Shown: positions 34,359 through 47,456, numbered from the stretch's first letter. The stretch: 64,000 nucleotides of DNA from Erythrobasidium yunnanense (GCA_001600175.1 BCJC01000004.1:2046001-2110000), one strand, 5' to 3'. The notes: generated by a model from the letters alone, not told the origin. Translations and numbers: made by a program.

Positions 34359-37300
34359 CTATATGAACAGCCCCAACTCCCCGAAAAGGTCCTTTTTCGA
34401 TTTCTTCCTGCGTGATGGTGGAAGACTAATCCTTCGATCGATGACTCGACAAGGTGAGCGGGTGTCTGGGTTACGTTGAGGCGATGGGATGCTTCTGCTG
34501 CGGTTCTCGGGGCCTGCTTTCCAGCCATACGGATTACCAGGTAGCGCAGTCAAACCTGTACGTCTCCTTTTGGAGTCAGCAGAATGTATTCTGGAAAGAT
34601 ACGCGTTCTCCTTGAATCCCTCACCGATCCCATATCCTTCAGGAATCGGCGTAGCATGTGCATAAACAGCTGCGGCCGATGACACAAGTCCAGTGTATTG
34701 AGATTCGTCAGACCTCCTCTCTCGCATCTGTTGCATTTCTTTCTTCGACAGATCGCGTTTGCTTTTACTGTTGGGAGACTCGAAAGCTCGGTTAAGAGTT
34801 CGGTGGGAAAAGCCGTCTTCTGTGAGTCGGCCAAGGCCATGAACCTCTGTAGGATCTAAAGATTGATAATGTGGAGTTGGTCTCTCCTGGACACGCTCCT
34901 GGTGCATGCGCTGTGGCTGTAATGGAGGAGGTAGGGTGAAGTCTTCGTCATGTTCCTCGTGAAGACCGATGCGATCCATAACAGATCTGTTGGGAGGGTA
35001 TGTCGCAAATCTCGAAGAGCCGTACGGCGAATGTTTTTCCATTACAGCGGTCTGGACGTCTGCCCTGTTCGGGGGACTCAGGGCAGATGGACTGTACGCT
35101 GACCGGTGAGTTGATAGTTGCGGCTCATTAGATTCTGGAGACATATTCTGCAAGGCAGATTCGTAAGGGATTGAACTCTCCTCCAGCTGAGGATGGTAGA
35201 AATATGCCTGATATGCCTCATTTTCTGTACCGTGAAAGGCTGAAGCTTCGGTTGGAACTACTTTTGACACTTGTTGTTCATAACACTCTTCGGCCGTGAA
35301 AGCTTCTTCGGTTCCCGAGTGGATGCAAGAACCGTCGAGATTTAGGTTTGACCTGACATGAAACAGCGCGCATGACGGGCACACTGGCGAATAGTCCGAG
35401 TGAAGCGAAGTTTCTGCAGGGACCTTAGATTTTGAAAGCAGAGTGTCCGCAGGAGCTGATAGTGCTGTCGAGAGCGCGGCTTCTGATAGTATAGGCGGGC
35501 TAGGGGTTCTTGGGATACTAGCCAGAGTCTCAAGACTCTCAACATTCCTCACATGTGCAGGATTGTTTGCGCAGACTTCCACATCACCAGTGATGGAAGC
35601 GGAGCCCCAGTCGTGATCAGTCGGTTCGGGACTTAGCGTGCTTGCCCTAGCAAGACGGTTCAGCATTGCGTGCTGTGCCTCTGGCCCTCGATCCTCGAGT
35701 AGCACAGCCTCTGATGCGAAGTATAGTATAAAATCTGCAACTTCTAGCCCCTCTAGACTGGGATCCGCGTAGCTTGTGTCTCCTGTGTGGTCTGTGATTG
35801 TCAAGGGAGAAGTCGCGGAAGACATACATGCTCTTGATGACGTGGTATTGTCTGCGGCTTCGCCTGACGATTGGATCGAGTCTCTCTCGATCACTGAAGC
35901 CGGCTCGGGTGAATCACCGCCTTTAACGAACAATGCAGCTTCGTATAGCAAATGCATACTAGCGACCGCTGGTTCCTCGTCATGTAGCTGTTGCAGACGA
36001 GTACCTTCGATCTCTGCAGTGATATTAGGCTTGCCAAATGTTCCTGATGCGGCGTCGTCTGACAAAGCCTTCTCGCCTGATGGTGGCTTGGAGGGAAAGA
36101 AATATCGTTGATACTGCTTCTTCGGTGACTTCTGAGGTTTTGGAATATTTGCTAATAGATGTGATGGAGGTAGAGAAGGGAAAGTGATTTGCTGGGTTGA
36201 TGAGCGAGTCTTCCTATCACTACATGACGGTACTTTCCTTTTGCCTTTGGTTCTTGACAAACTTCCTTTTTCTTGTCCGGCAGTAATAGATGCTGTACAT
36301 ACGAGATCACTTTGCGTTGGAGCATGACCGGCGGTCTCATCCGGAGGCACAGACTGACGCGATAGACAATCTGAACCCCTTTCGAACTTGTCTTGAATAC
36401 ATTGGATAGCAGGCTCAGGTATATCTGCAGGTTGGCTTTCCTGGCCTGCCAGAGACTGTGCAGCCGGAAGGGCAGGGATGGTGACTGAAACATGGTCGGG
36501 ACTGTTTGGAGGATCCTGAACAGCTGTAGCTGCAGAATCGGTAGCCTTGTCGGACTGACCGCACACGCCATGCGAAGCGGAGTGACCCATCGTAGCAGCT
36601 TGTTCTGGTTCATTCGCCGTTGTGGAAGTAGCGGTACACATTTCGACATCCTGATCGTCGAGACTATTTGTGATGTTCTTGACCGGTCCGTCCGTAAGTT
36701 CATCGGTCTCTGTGACATCTGCAGTTTCGCCAAAGAAGTAGAAATCGTCTGAGGCTGCGGTAGAGTCTTTGCTTGCAGGTCGGAATAGAGGCTTCTTTGT
36801 GCTCTTCTCTGATGCAACGAAGGTAGACAGACTTGATGCAGGAGGAGTGGAGCTAAGTTCGGGGAAGAGCTCGCTTGCTAATTGTTCGTGCATAGCCGCT
36901 TCTTCAGCATTCTGCGGCTCGGATACTGATACGGCAGATCTTTGTGGAGTAGGGACGGGAGGAGCTTGCTTTCGTGGCCTTCCAACTTTGCGGCCTGCAA
37001 CTTTGGCTGAGACTTGCTTTTCGGGTATGTCTTCGGGCTCGGTGTCTACCATGCGGTGTGCCGCTGTCTTCTGCTTCTTCTTCGAAGGAGAGTCCACGTT
37101 GGTATTTGGCGAGGGCGGCGCACGTCTCGTGTTCCTCAGGTTGTAGATCTTCGTCAGGACGAAATCGCCCTTTGGGATAACAGTCTTGCAGGCTCGCGGA
37201 TCATCCTCGCTTTGAGGATCAGAAGAGGAAATCACTGTAAGTAACGCAGCCTTGTTCGCCTCGTCATCTTCATTTTCTTTATGATCACTCTTCAAACGCG

Positions 37301-37650
37301 CTTTCTTGCTTTGCTGTTTGTCGTCTCTGAAGTTGGTATCTTCAGTCCAAGAGACCTGTATAGTCAAGGTAGGAAGGGGCGGCCATGTCAAGTCTACGCG
37401 GTGACTTGCTTACACGCTTCCTCTTCTTCGACTTTCCGGCAATATTGGAGCTTGGACCTGCCATGGTAGCAGCACTGGGAGGCCTCAGGATAGATTTGAC
37501 AGCCTTGTTTGTGCTAGAATTGCTGCTTTCTACGGCTTTTGGCGTGGAGATGTCGCCAGAACCTGCTGCCGATGCCTTACTTGCCTGTTCCAACGCGTTG
37601 TTCAGCTTACGAAAGTCTTTGAGGCCGTCTTCCTTGCTTCTTGTGAACAT
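34359..37650 (-). CDS. large disordered AT-hook protein with SILK and RVxF PP1-docking motifs
   Basis: I do not recognise the family. Exon 1 starts at ATG 37648-37650 (MFTRSKEDGLKDFRKLNNAL). It contains KSILRPP, a SILK-type motif, and ends KSKKRKR at a GT donor. Splicing out a short intron gives KRKRVSWTEDTNFRDD, a strong RVxF-type protein phosphatase 1 docking site. The pairing and order SILK then RVxF is known from KNL1/Spc105 and inhibitor-2. Downstream is a long acidic, Ser/Thr/Pro-rich sequence with one AT-hook-like GRKVGRPRKQ and several basic clusters, ending SRRKKSKKDLFGELGLFI. I see neither the coiled-coil plus RWD end of KNL1 nor MELT repeats. Probably a nuclear PP1-recruiting chromatin protein. 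Confidence 0.65.
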
Positions 37651-37813
37651 TACGTTGTCATCAGGGAAGAAAAGACGAAGTTGGAGGAAAGCAGACCCGC
37701 AAACAAGCGCGATCTGACATATCAGGTTTCGACGTTCGCATGATAGCTACATGAATGTAACAGACACAACAACGATTGTTCGACTATATTATTCCCTTTC
37801 TGCCTCGAATCGC

Positions 37814-40454
37814 TTACATCACAGTCCCGTCAGCCCAGTTGAAACCGGTTAAGCCAAAGTCATTATTGGTAAAGGCAGGATTCCCAAAGTCCATCTGAAA
37901 GCTACTCGAGCTCAAGAAGTTGTCGATATTGAAGTCAGTCTCGAAAGAAAGAGCTGTATTCCCGAAAGTAAAGCCAGCGAAGTCCTCGAAGACAGGTACG
38001 TCGGGAATCGAAGTGGGCGTGACTTGTGGAAAAGCTGTAGATGCGAATGGGAGAGGCTCGTTGGCTCTTTTGGGTGGACTGCCAGTGCTTTTGTGCTGAA
38101 GAAGAAGACGGATCGCCCTTGATAGCTGACGAGACATTGCGTCTGGTGAGCTCATGTTGGAAAGATCACACGCGTGTCGATCTCTTGCTTGCTTCTGAAG
38201 ATCGGTAACCAATTCGAGGAGGATGCTTAGGCGGAAGATGTTCCAGTCTGACAGATATTCCGAATGCGTCGACTCCATAGCTTGCACGACGAAGAGTGCA
38301 CTGTAGACGACCATAGTGGTGCTGAAATCTTGCATCAGTACTTACACCTGATCGTTGGACGCATACTATAGCTTACTCGAAGGTATCCGAGTTGAGGGTA
38401 GCATACCATGTCTTATAGTGATTGAGAGCGCTGCAGATGACTTCCAGCGCCAGTGTCTCGCAGTATTTTCTCCCTTCCGGGTCCGTCTTTCCAGCATGCA
38501 ACTGCCTCTGGATGACAGTAGAGACCAGGACGAAAACGGAAAATCGAGCGATGATTTCATACTCGTTTCCATTGACTGTAGCTCCCCACTTCTTCCGCCA
38601 AGATGCGAGAGTTTGCTCAAGTAGAGCTTTTGCAGATGAGACAGTTGGTAGCTCTTTCGCCATGAGCTGCCGTTGTAGCATAGTCTGCGGAGTCGATAGA
38701 TTAGGAATTTTCAACTTGAAAAGAGAATGTTCGCTCACCACTATCCTACGTAATGATACTGACGCGGCGATGCCTTTATCGTATTTTGTAATTTGCGGAT
38801 GCCGTGACCAACTCTCCGCAGCAGCCACGACAGGGGGTTCTGGGAAGACAGGATACCGTCCAGCGACCATTGCCATGCTCTGTGAAGTCGAAAACGCTGT
38901 CAGAACTTGAGGAAACCATAGTAAGAAGTCCGTGACGCACTCTGTCATGGATGTACAGAAAGAAACAGGTACGTTGCTGAGAGGAGAGTCAGCTTTGAGA
39001 AGCGTAGGTGTTAAAAGATTGCTTACCGCATTCCGAATTAATAGCTCGCACAGAGCTGGGTTGCTCTCATCGTACATTGGATCGATTTGAACGCAGTATG
39101 GCAGAGAGCTATCCAGTTTCAGCTCAACGGCCAGTGCTATGTCGCAGCGTCAGTCAGTGTTCTCTGACAAGGTGCTTACTTGATGCCCACCTATAGCATG
39201 CGATATATGCATCCATGTAGCTTCCCTCGCGAGCGTAGTAGGCACTTCCTCCCAATTCGTCAGTAGAAGAAGCCCTTGCACGATCTCAATCGATTTGTAG
39301 TGGTTGGTCCTAATTTCATATTCTAGTCGCTTGACGTGCGCTTTCAAGCGGGCATGAAGATTGATGGATGGACAAATTGAGGTGAAAGTACTTGCTCCAG
39401 CTAGAATGACGGCAAGAAGGAAGGAAGAGCGTGATCGTATGGAAGCTAAGGTATGTATGCGTGGATCGAGGTACATCGATCCATTGCTTAGGTTTCGCAT
39501 ATACCTGCCGGCAAAACAGACTCATGTCAGCTTAAACAGGTGTATGGCGAGCTGGAGCTTACGCGTTGAACAGGTGCTCGGCTTCAGCTAGAGTCACTAT
39601 CTGCAAGGCTACTGCATCGTATTCTGGCTGAGCATCGGGTCGCGGCATCTGTTTATCGTATAATCAGCTGAGAGCTGCAGAGGCGCACTTTCAGAGCGTG
39701 ACAGCAACGCACGTCTATTCTTCCGCTGAAGACAGGTGGTTCCTCTAAAGATGAACTCCCTATAATCTGTTCATGCTGCTGCAAAAGCAATCGATCGACC
39801 TGGTTCACCAGGAGATTGCGCCCGTTGACAGTATGTAGCTTTGATGTCCAGTTCTGATAAGCATTGGTGATTCTGTCGCCAGTCCGCGCCATGTGATTGT
39901 CGCCAGGTGGATGCACTTCTTCTTCGCTATAAAAAGTACGCATCTCAGACCAGGCTTCGGCATAGGCAGACCAGCATGCGCCTCACTCATCTCCTGAATG
40001 CAGTCTTCGCGCCTCTGATGCCAGAACATGTAGAGGATTGGGTAGGTGTTCCGTCTCTCCAGCCGGCGTATCGGGAACAGAGCTCTCTGTGGCTGGCGAG
40101 GTGGATCTTGCCTCATCCCTTGTCTGCGATCGTTTCCTCTTGCTAGGTAAGCGGTTCTTGGAGCCTGGCTGTCTGCCAACCTTCAAAGCACACGGGAATT
40201 AGCAAAGCCGGAAGCCATAGCGCTGAAATCAGGCTGAAAGTTACCAACCTTGCGCTTCATAGTAACGCATTGTATGCCAGAAGCTCTGCATTTGTCACAC
40301 GTCTCACTTGGGTCTCGTCCTTGCTGTTCGCGATGACACCTATGGACAGATTCAGTCGCAATAAGCGGAGGGCCTTCGCTATCTTGCATGGAGGCCACTT
40401 GTATATTCACTTGATTCGCAACTTTCTGCAAGTATCGCACGCCGTTGTGTGCAT
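37814..40454 (-). CDS. Zn2Cys6 fungal transcription factor
   Basis: Splicing the first two exons gives MHTTACDTCRKLRIKC and HREQQGRDPSETCDKC plus RASGIQC, an exact Gal4-type binuclear zinc cluster C-X2-C-X6-C-X12-C-X2-C-X6-C. A basic linker follows (KRKVGRQPGSKNRLPSKRKR). The start ATG is at 40452-40454. Later exons hold the fungal-specific regulatory middle region, including YKSIEIVQGLLLLTNWEEVP and GISHAIG-like helices, and an acidic Phe/Asn-rich tail (FEDFAGFTFGNTALSFETDF) that looks like an activation domain. The stop is at 37814-37816. Several short introns interrupt it. It shares the SxEIVQGL block and zinc-cluster spacing with the factor at 56540-59009. Targets are unknown. Confidence 0.85.
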
Positions 40455-40912
40455 TTTGACCTGTCCTCACGGACTCTAGACCTCCAGGCAGCAGCTTTTG
40501 AGGCTCCAGGCTGGCTTTTCTCTCTTCTGATCTCCAGAGTTTCAAGTCTTCGGACAGATGATGCGTATGGCGTTCAAGTAGCTGCAAACGGCAAGCTGCC
40601 AGAATGAAGCAAGTTATCCTCCAGCAGGCGTATGTACGCTCGGCGGTTGGACTAACGGCAAGATGCTTCGATTGCACTCAGTGGTATACCGCTCCCTGAT
40701 ACCTCCAAGAAGATATACTTTCCATTGATCCAGAGCTGCTTACACATCCTGACTGACAATAATCGCACACCTGCTCCGGATGGGCCCCGGAGTGCAGACT
40801 CGAAAGACAATCTGATTGCGCTGAAACTGCTGTCACGAGACTCATACACAGCACTGAATCATAATGCACAGGGTCTCTCATGAGATCAATCTTCTATGCC
40901 TTGCGATCATGA
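40455..40912. other. upstream region of the Zn2Cys6 gene
   Basis: A minus-strand frame continues through 40677, but it has no conserved content and lies upstream of the zinc-cluster start codon. I regard it as leader or promoter sequence. Nothing else is seen. Confidence 0.4.
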
Positions 40913-41439
40913 TCAGCTGTCCACGACAGCGATGCATTGAAAACCAGCATCGAGCACAATGCTCGCACGTCTTGAGGTCCTGACAGCTTCTACCTCTGCT
41001 GGACTTGGGACGAGATCCAGAGGAATCGGCCTGTTGAAGCTCATATAGTGGAAGTGGGTCGTCAAAGCATTCGCTCGTGAGCCTCCATAAGATTGTATGT
41101 GGTACCCATCGTACTCCACTGGAAGAGTGAAGCGCGCAGTGGGCGGAAGTGAAGAGTCCCTGACGGTAGTCTTACGTAGGAGGTACCGAGGCACTGAGCA
41201 GATCTGTCGCGGTGAGACCATGACGATTTAAGGGCCCGACCAGCGGGATATTCAAAGTGGATGTAAGAGGGTGTTTGAAGGAACTAGTTGCAATGTAAAC
41301 AGCAGGCAGACCGAGCTGTCACGGAAGCAGAGAGAGTTAGCAAAAGTCCACCTACAAAGGCAAATCTGGTAACAGACAAGGGGGAAGCCGGTGATGGTTT
41401 GAGTTTGGTACGACTTGTAGTGGTGCTGGAACCCGACAT
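40913..41439 (-). CDS. possible small membrane or secreted protein, unresolved exons
   Basis: ATG 41437-41439 opens MSGSSTTTSRTKLKPSPASP followed by a hydrophobic stretch (FAFVGGLLLTLSASVTA) that could be a membrane segment or signal anchor; this frame stops at 41284. A second frame ending at 40913 carries TARFTLPVEYDGYHIQSYGG and ALTTHFHYMSFNRPIPLDLV, which looks like real protein. An intron between them is possible but I cannot place it with confidence. No family is recognised. Confidence 0.3.
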
Positions 41440-41571
41440 TTTGAACGAGCAAGGTCAATTAGCAAGAAAGGGGTTTCTGAAGCACTTGGGCAGGCATAGA
41501 TACCCAAAGGACAATAGTAGGTGGCTAAACGTGTGCAGACAGATATGGCTACTAGATACGCCTGAGTGGGT

Positions 41572-41841
41572 TTATCTAACATAGTTAGGCGGCAGCGGTC
41601 TGGCGTAGGCCTGACGTTGCGCTCGCGCTTGGTCCAGAGCCCTATAGTTGGGTACAGCTCCTATGTTGAATCGTCGATTACCAACAGTGAAAGAGTGGTC
41701 AAGAGCTACTAGCTCATGATCTCCATCCCGATACCCGAATGGGTTGTTTCTTGCATCATTGGCCAAATGACGGACTGAAGCGCCGGATCTAGTAGAGGAG
41801 GTGGACGAGGAAGCGCGAGGGTACTGTGGTCTGGCATTCAT
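41572..41841 (-). CDS. possible small hypothetical protein (89 residues)
   Basis: The frame starts MNARPQYPRASSSTSSTRSG and contains NDARNNPFGYRDGDHELVAL and FTVGNRRFNIGAVPNYRALD, ending in PLPPNYVR. Composition is plausible for a fungal protein and an ATG is present, but no domain is recognised. It could be a 5' exon of the gene to its left in transcription direction. Confidence 0.35.
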   Translation of the reverse strand: MNARPQYPRASSSTSSTRSGASVRHLANDARNNPFGYRDGDHELVALDHSFTVGNRRFNIGAVPNYRALDQARAQRQAYARPLPPNYVR

Positions 41842-42826
41842 GTCTATCGGATGCAGATGTGGCTAAATATCTGTACTGAGAGGCTGGATGAGGATGACCG
41901 AAAAGAAAAGACCTGCTTTTCTGATCGCTGAAGAGGGATGTTATGGCTTGTAGCTGTGGAGTGGATACAATAGAGGAGAGAGAAAGAGAGCGGCAGGAGC
42001 CTAGCCCTAGCAAACAGGCGATCACGGTTTCAAGCAGGGTGAGGTCCGAACGAAGGTTGGGAAAGCCCGACAAAGGATAGCCTCACGCAGGTTAGCAGTT
42101 GTATTACTCACATGACTGCATGCTGTAACAGAAAGGCCTTAGCAGGCAGGAGCCTCCGCAGAGCTAGTATGTTCCTGATTTGTCAATCTTTGACCGTCCG
42201 GAAAGTTGCAATATCGTTAGCACAGAGCCCCAGCTGGTCAGTTAGTTCGTGTAGATCTGAACAGAGGGACATCATCTCTTCATGGCACAAAACCAGACAT
42301 CGTAGGTAACTGCAATTTTGAGGGCATATGGAATTTCACGACAGGCGGAGTACGTGCGTTTTGGCCGATCTTTCGCGTCGCAAATCGTGTCGTATAGCGT
42401 AGACTTGTATATGGAGAAGTGCAGCATAGTATAGCTCATCCTGTTCTTCGAAATACAGAACTTCTTGTGCAGATCTTTTGGTTGATATTTCTCCGATAGG
42501 GCTTATACGGGCGTGCCTCTGCTCTCTCCCTCTGATTTCAAGCAAAAGCCCAAAAGAAAAAGTGAGGAAAAGGCGACACCGAACGACGACGAAATCAGCA
42601 GCCAGAAGTAGCAAGTCGAGTTGGGACGACAGCTGGCTCGGCGCACTTGAGCGCAGCCAGCCGCCGCTCGCTGGGTAGAGCCTAAATCCGAACTCGACAT
42701 CAGCGCAGGATTGGGCGAGAAAACGAGGGTTATATCTGGGACAGATACCTTGGACATCCACGCGCAACCTTCCCTGCGACTTGACCTCGATTCGACCTGA
42801 CCCAGTACCTTCACGACCCATACTCG
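41842..42826. promoter_or_regulatory. long upstream region of the hybrid histidine kinase
   Basis: Almost 1 kb contains only short overlapping frames on both strands without recognisable content. It separates the small minus-strand frames from the kinase and presumably holds a divergent promoter and the kinase leader. No specific site can be supported. Confidence 0.4.
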
Positions 42827-45800
42827 ATGGAAAAGGCTGGAGCGCTATCGCTCCCAGCGAGCGCGCGCAGAGACAGCAGCGTACAGCACCGTCAAGGCGC
42901 ACTCAAACGCGCAAACTTGACTGCCAATCCAGATGCTGGGCAAGCCAAGGAGGGTGCAGCGGGAGGAGGGGAGTCGTCATCAGCCGCAGTAACAACGGCC
43001 AAAGAAACGCGCAAAAGAGTACGCTCAAACGACGTAGTGATACATTATGATCATGCACAAGATGTGTCTGGCTATACCACTTCCGGCCGTGCTTCGGGGC
43101 AGCAGAAAGGCCTCCAATTTGTCAAACAACCGTTCTTCAACTTCTCGTGGGCCAAGATAAAGCGCAAGCTGCTTATGGCATCTACAGGAAGTCCTAGTGA
43201 TGGAGAAGAACGAGGGAGTGTCACATCTGGAACTTCCGCAGACTCGCGCCAGCAGCGCCAACAAGCTTATGCGCTGGGCAACAAGACTCGGCCCATGAAC
43301 CCAGACGGAACACCGAAACAGGTACACATGGAGGACGACGAAGATGCAGATGAATGGTCTGTAGATCAGATAGTTGTGGACGCAGACTACTTCGACGACG
43401 ACGGTAACCTGCTCCACTCGAACGAGAGCAAAGACGGCTCGGGCACGGGCAACCAACTGGGTGAGAGGGTATCGAATTCTGGGAGAGAAACAAATACCGC
43501 ACACTCGGAAACTGCTGGATCCCTTATCGGAGGGCCGACATACAAAGCAATCGATGGTTTCATCACCTTTTTCAGAGGATATCTGATCCCAAAATGCATA
43601 TACTTCTTTGAGCCCCGCTTTGGGGACGAAGAGAAGGAGCAGAACTTCCGCAAGGGTAGGCTTATTTCTATGTGTTCCAACCTGTTTGGCTCAAGCTGAA
43701 GCGATCATTATTTGTAGAACGCTGGTACAATACCAAGCGCAATGCATGGTTTGGCTCCTGCTTCCTCATCATCAACTGGGCACTCATCATGGGCCTTTCC
43801 ACCTTCCGTGAAACCTACGCCAAAATTATGTATTACGGCATCTATTCACTGTTCCAAATCCCGCTTCCACTGATGATAGCGACCGACATGCCGCGCAAGT
43901 ATCCGCATCTGTATAGTTGCTGGGCAGCTATTGCGACATCGGTAGCTGGGTGGATAGGCATAATCTACCTCGGAGTATGCGATTTTCTCCGAGGCGGGAC
44001 TTGCAGTGGAAACATGTTTCTCTCCCTCATGTTCAACGCGTAAGCCCATCAGACAATTCACCATACCTACCTAAAGGAAGTACGCTAAAGCTAGTCCTGT
44101 TCAATGCAGAACGGTCCTTCCCTTCATTGGCCTCTTCGCTATGCATGTGTCACGCCTTTGGATCGCTGCTGGACAGGTTACATTTGTCGTCCTAGTCTGT
44201 TCGCTGGCTGTAAGCTCCATTCTCTCGTCTCGCCTTTCCGTTGCTATGTTAATTATTGATGAATCACAATACAACAGGTGCCGAATCAGCCTGCTTTCGC
44301 TCGCCAGATCGTAAACTACCTCCTCTTCTCCGTCTTCATTCAATACCTCCACTACTCTCAAGAAAAAGTCGAAAGGCGCATGTATACCCTTCGCACGCAG
44401 CTCAAGATCAGCTATCGCGCTCAACAAAAAGCACAAATAGCAGAAAAGAAGGCAAACAACAGCAAGAAACGCTTCATTAGCTACATCTTCCATGAAGTCA
44501 GAGTCCCCTTGAATACGGCGTATCTTGCTTTCCAGAACCTGCAAGCGGGAAATACGTTTGATAAGAAAGATGAGGATCAGGCGGTAGAGATATGGGCGCT
44601 AGAAAGTAGCTTGCAGCAAGTGCAGCAGGTCTTGAACGATGTCTTGGAGTAAGTCGTGCCTCTTATGGCCTAGAGTCGCTAAATCTGACAATGTTCCGGC
44701 AGTTTGCAACGCATGGACGCCGGAAGATTCGAGTCAAGTCTGCAGCCCTTTAACTTCCATCGCGCCATCAATGCCCTCGTGGCCTCCCTAAAGGTCGCTA
44801 CAACTGCGAAAAAGCTTGCCCTAGATGTACAGCTAGACGACCGGATCGACAAATTACCGCAAAGTATCGACTGGCAAGGCAGTCGGAGCACCTTCGTTAT
44901 TGGCGATGAGATCCGTCTGCGGCAAGTCTTGACGAATCTAGCGAGTAATGCAGTAAAGTTCTCAAGAGAAGGAAGAGGTGGAATATCAGTTGTTACGAAA
45001 CTCATCTGGCCGAAAGAAGGAGTACTGCACACCGCTGAGATAGCAGTATCGCCTTCGCAGCAATGGGGAATCAACGACATCACGCCCGTCAATGTCGATG
45101 AGAACGGGAAGGTCATCGGCTTCTCAGAAGCCAAGAAGGGAGAGGACGGAGACTGCACAGAAGATACGTATGTGGCTCGATTGTCGAGAGAAGGTGCAGA
45201 CCCCGCTACGATCGATATCGAGAAGAGGGCGGGACAAGAGGTGGATACTCCTATCCCGCTGACTAAGCGGAACGACTCGCAAGGCAGCACAGACTCTGAG
45301 CGTATGCACAAGCTGCAGAAGCGCGAGTGTGTTATAGTTCGCATAGAAATTGGAGATAATGGTCCAGGGTATGTGATTCACTCTTGATTGCAGTGCAGTT
45401 CGCTGACAAGCATAACTTCTGCGCTAGTATTCGACCATCGGACTTGGTGGATCTCCGGCTGTTCAGTCCATATGTGCAGACAGAAGTCGGGCGAACACAG
45501 GGCGGGAAAGGCTCGGGTCTTGGCCTGGCCATCGTACGCGCAATCGTCCAGCTTGCAGGCGGGCGTCTCGGAGTGCAATCTAGCAATAAGGGTTCGCGAT
45601 TCTGGCTGGAACTGCGGTATCCTCTAGCGACACCTTCCGAGATCAGCGCGCATCACGAACCCTCTACACCTTTCTCTACGTCGACTGTGTCGACAAAACC
45701 TGTTCGGCCGGGCGTCAAGCCATATGAGAATGGTGCCTCTTCATGGTCTGCATATTCAGGATCAAGGCAAGAAGCAGCAAGCAATCATGATGGCTTCCCC

Positions 45801-47026
45801 GTGACGCCTATCGTGGAGAAGGATAGACCGTTCTCCCCTGCTTCGGCGCATAGACCGCCCTCAGGGTCTTCGACTGGACGACATCGGCCTGATAGTTCAG
45901 AAGTCAGACAAGGGTCGATAACGCTGCCTAACAATGCAAGTACCTCGACTACAGCCATCGATGTTACGAACCCTCTGGGTTCAGAACAATGGCAAGCACC
46001 CGGCGTGGTCGAGAGAAGCTTGCTACCAAGCATGACGGTGACAAGCCCAACACCTCCTGCAAATAACTCACAAAGCACGATACCTACCATCGGCCGCGCC
46101 AGCGGTAGAATGCCTTCGCCGAGTCCTCCTCTTCCCGAGGGTGTGAAACAGCGTACAAGCACCGACTCGGACGCTGTTCGCTCGTCTCCTCCTCGCTCAA
46201 CGCAAGCTCCACCAGTATCTCCTCCTGGCGAGGAAGCTTTCACTCCTCTGACTCGAGAAGCAGTGAAAGCGATGTCTTCTCCGCACTTTGAGCGGATGTC
46301 GCCTTTGGCTGAAGGTTCAACGCAAGGAGCATCATCGGTCAGACCAGGCACTGCGTCAGATAGACCTGGGACTGCGTCCACTACCGGTGGAGACAGGCCT
46401 ATAGCCGCTCTTGTCGTCGATGATGACGCACTCACCAGAAAGCTCATGACTAGAATGCTTTCTCGCATGGGATGTGTGGTTGAAGAAGCGGAGAATGGGC
46501 AGATGGTCGTGGACATCCTGCTTGGTACAGGAGGACAGCCTCCAAGATACTTGTCAGTCTCCTTTTCGCTCTTCGCTAGACATTCGCTAACGTCTGATTT
46601 GGCTGATACAGCGACATTGTCAGCTTGGACAACTCTATGCCTGTAAGTCCTTTACGCTAGGCCTTTCATCGCGAAGTGGAAGCTGACCTGGCATGTTGTT
46701 CTAGGTCATGACTGGCGAAGAGGCCATCCGCATCATCCGCATGGCCGGACGTAGAGACTTTATAGTCGGAGCAACTGGAAATGCGCTCAAGTCTGATCAA
46801 GCGAGCTACTTAGCTGTAAGTTGCCTGGACTTCGCTCGGTCAGTCGAAGCAATGGCTGACGCTTTTCATTCGATATCAGGCCGGCGTCGATCACATCCTT
46901 TGCAAGCCTATATCTGCAAAAGAGCTGAAAGGCTTGTGCGAGATGGCTCGCAAGCGTCGCGCAGATCGCGAGGCGGCCGAAGCAGCAACTACTCAAGCAG
47001 CCGGCACATCTTTGATACAACAATAA
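42827..47026 (+). CDS. membrane hybrid histidine kinase with C-terminal receiver
   Basis: This is a two-component phosphorelay sensor. A cytosolic disordered N-terminus (about 250 residues) leads to six or so membrane segments, for example SCFLIINWALIMGLSTF, CWAAIATSVAGWIGIIYLGV and AAGQVTFVVLVCSLAV. The dimerisation helix has the H-box ISYIFHEVRVPLN. The ATPase domain has an N-box (LRQVLTNLASNAVKFSREG), a G1 box (IGDNGPG) and a G2 box (QGGKGSGLGLAIVRAI). A Ser/Pro-rich linker of about 250 residues precedes the receiver: ALVVDDDALTRKLMTRMLSR, phosphoacceptor Asp in SLDNSMPVMTG, and the conserved Lys in DHILCKPIS. The stop is at 47024-47026. No HAMP, PAS or GAF domain is visible; the ligand is unknown. 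Confidence 0.92.
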
Positions 47027-47456
47027 CACTGGCTGCAACACTTAGGTTGCGGTCTTCGACCACAATAATCACCATACAAAACTACATTCGTTTCCGAATT
47101 AACAGGACAACCTCCTCACGCATGGACTTCGTGCAGCCGCACATACTGGGAATGTGTTCTCGTTGTTATTTCTTTATCATTCCAGCTCACAGGGCATTCT
47201 GACAAACTTCTTCTTCCCGCCCAATCGTTTGTTCTTTCCTAATCTCGGGGTATACTTGTGTAACTAGACTTAGATCTGCAGTAGTATGAGGGTTCATGTT
47301 GGGCTTTCTTCGTTAGAGTAATGGGCAATGCAGCCGGCTTTTGGGTCGCGAAGAACCGGGTTCCCCTATTTTCGAGATTGCCTGTTAAGTCGTATTGGAC
47401 CTCTGCGACTTTTTCGCTTTCGCACAACTCCCTGACCAAGTGCTGGCCTTCCCACG
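47027..47456. promoter_or_regulatory. upstream region of citrate synthase
   Basis: These 430 bases lie between two plus-strand genes. Only short frames are present. It probably holds the kinase terminator and the citrate synthase promoter; no motif can be named. Confidence 0.4.

Noticed and set aside
45785-46516. 243-codon minus-strand frame in the histidine kinase linker
   Set aside because: It is the shadow of the Ser/Pro/Thr-rich linker and has no independent coding evidence.
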